Shown here: positions 63,252 through 64,000 of the stretch, piece by piece
Position numbering within the stretch: position 1 is the stretch's first letter
Layout: every line of letters begins with the position of its first letter
Assembly (NCBI GenBank): GCA_038363925.1
Contig: JAQQWL010000007.1
Coordinates: forward strand, 434,001 to 498,000
Direction: 5' to 3'
DNA length: 64,000 nucleotides
Source: Apiospora phragmitis
Lineage: Eukaryota > Ascomycota > Sordariomycetes > Amphisphaeriales > Apiosporaceae
The notes under the pieces: generated by a model
What the model saw: the letters and a program-made list of their open reading frames with translations, nothing else
Database searches by the model: none
What the model was told of the DNA's origin: nothing
Made by a program: the position numbers and the translations under genes

Positions 63252-64000
63252 TAATGTGGTTTATTATTAAATTAATTATATTTTTAAGTTAGTTAATTTT
63301 TATATATTCTATTAATTTTAATGTTTTAAATTAATTAAAATTATTTTTTATTTAATTCGCTATTTAATTTTATATCTTTTTTATATCTTTATTATTATAA
63401 CTTATTTCGCCGTAAATACTACAGCGCCTTTTACTAGTCGCCCTTTATTTTAATAAACCCTCGTCCCACTTTTATTAATCGTTAAACGTTTTTTTTCTCG
63501 TTTTATAACTTTTAAGATTTCTATATAATAAAGGCTTTTTTAAATTAAACTCGCGATTTTTTAATTCTTTAATATTTAAAAAGTATTAAATTAGTTTTTT
63601 ATAAAATACGTATTAAATTCTTTCTAAAGGTTATTATATATATATTTTTTATTATTTAATTTATAAGATTTAAATTTAATATCGAATAATATTTTAATAA
63701 AATAAGATATTTAATTATTTATTAAAAGTTTAATACGTAAAAAATTATAGGTACTAGCTGTTCTTAAGCGTAACGAGTTAAATATAAACGTTTAAAAATA
63801 GATATTTAATTTATTAAATATTTGTTCGAGTAATAAGATATTAAACTAAATATATTAGATTTAAATTTAATATTATTTTTTATAAAAATAATAAAATACG
63901 CGGCTTTAAAAGTAATAAAGAATTTTAATTTCGTAATATAATTTATTAACGCTTTTATAAATAGCTTAATTTCTTTAAAATAAATACGCCTTAATAATAA
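63252..64000 (-). mobile_element. Pogo-B transposon, running off the window
   Basis: The left inverted repeat (taatgtggtttattattaaa) starts at 63252. Collinear minus-strand transposase sequence follows: zinc-knuckle region near 63390-63425 and the tail after it, reaching the region just before the third catalytic motif at the window edge. It is heavily RIPped. Confidence 0.75.

Larger units (their letters stand above)
1..64000. other. RIP-degraded AT-rich isochore, no host genes
   Basis: The whole window is dominated by TpA-rich sequence with very few CpA or TpG dinucleotides, while CpG remains common inside old coding regions. This is the pattern of repeat-induced point mutation in ascomycete fungi, which converts CpA to TpA in duplicated DNA. 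Where old protein frames can be followed, stops fall mainly at former CAA, CAG or TGG codons. No intact host coding frame, tRNA or rRNA was seen. The fungal assignment is inference from RIP plus Gypsy, pogo/Fot1 and Mutator-like element types; the species cannot be named from the sequence. Confidence 0.9.

Noticed and set aside
1..64000. AT-rich mitochondrial or bacterial endosymbiont DNA
   Set aside because: There are no organellar or bacterial genes. The decayed Gypsy and pogo elements with CpA-specific mutation and retained CpG point to a fungal nuclear genome.

Overview
This window is a gene-free, extremely AT-rich stretch of what is most likely a filamentous ascomycete (Pezizomycotina) genome. 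Almost all of it is transposon debris degraded by repeat-induced point mutation (RIP). CpA and TpG are scarce, TpA is in large excess, and CpG is still common, so the decay is CpA-specific rather than CpG deamination. Transposase and retrotransposon frames can be followed, but Gln and Trp codons have become stops and catalytic Asp codons have become Asn. I found no host gene, tRNA, rRNA or CRISPR array. All coordinates come from reading by eye; boundaries given as 'about' may be off by tens of bases.

Layout: 1-952, pogo relic. 1040-5405, Gypsy LTRs and two Gypsy 3' ends facing each other as a large inverted repeat. 5433-9094, two pogo-A1 elements head to tail. 9109-10974, the best-preserved pogo-B element. 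11331-13900, a pogo-A2 element interrupted by a solo LTR with a perfect TATCG duplication. 14263-21821, several pogo-B copies. 21822-27070, Gypsy fragments. 27072-39028, one plus-strand Gypsy element carrying a pogo-A2 in its 5' LTR, a pogo-A1 in its polymerase region and an unclassified 1.48-kb insert in its 3' region. 39029-40461, a Gypsy 3' end. 41364-54118, a plus-strand Gypsy whose LTR is split by a complete 7.7-kb minus-strand Gypsy (TTTAT duplication) and whose internal region is split by a 2.17-kb Mutator-like element (9-bp duplication). 54118-57398, two pogo-B copies, one joined to GC-rich DNA. 57430-59225, Gypsy gag and LTR. 59240-61158, a third pogo-A subfamily. 61225-64000, pogo-B pieces around unclassified AT-rich DNA.

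The mobile elements fall into three groups. Ty3/Gypsy retrotransposons have LTRs of about 0.5-0.7 kb and a polyprotein with RT, RNase H, integrase and chromodomain, plus an unexpected conserved reading frame on the opposite strand near the 3' LTR. Pogo/Fot1-type DNA transposons of about 1.8 kb have TA-flanked inverted repeats, a Tc5/CENP-B-type DNA-binding region, a DDE domain and a C-terminal zinc knuckle. One Mutator-like element carries sequence that escaped RIP. The nesting gives a relative order of insertion, and the un-RIPped islands (12670-13070, 52880-53180, 53690-53960, 55423-55540) mark sequence that was young or single-copy when RIP acted.
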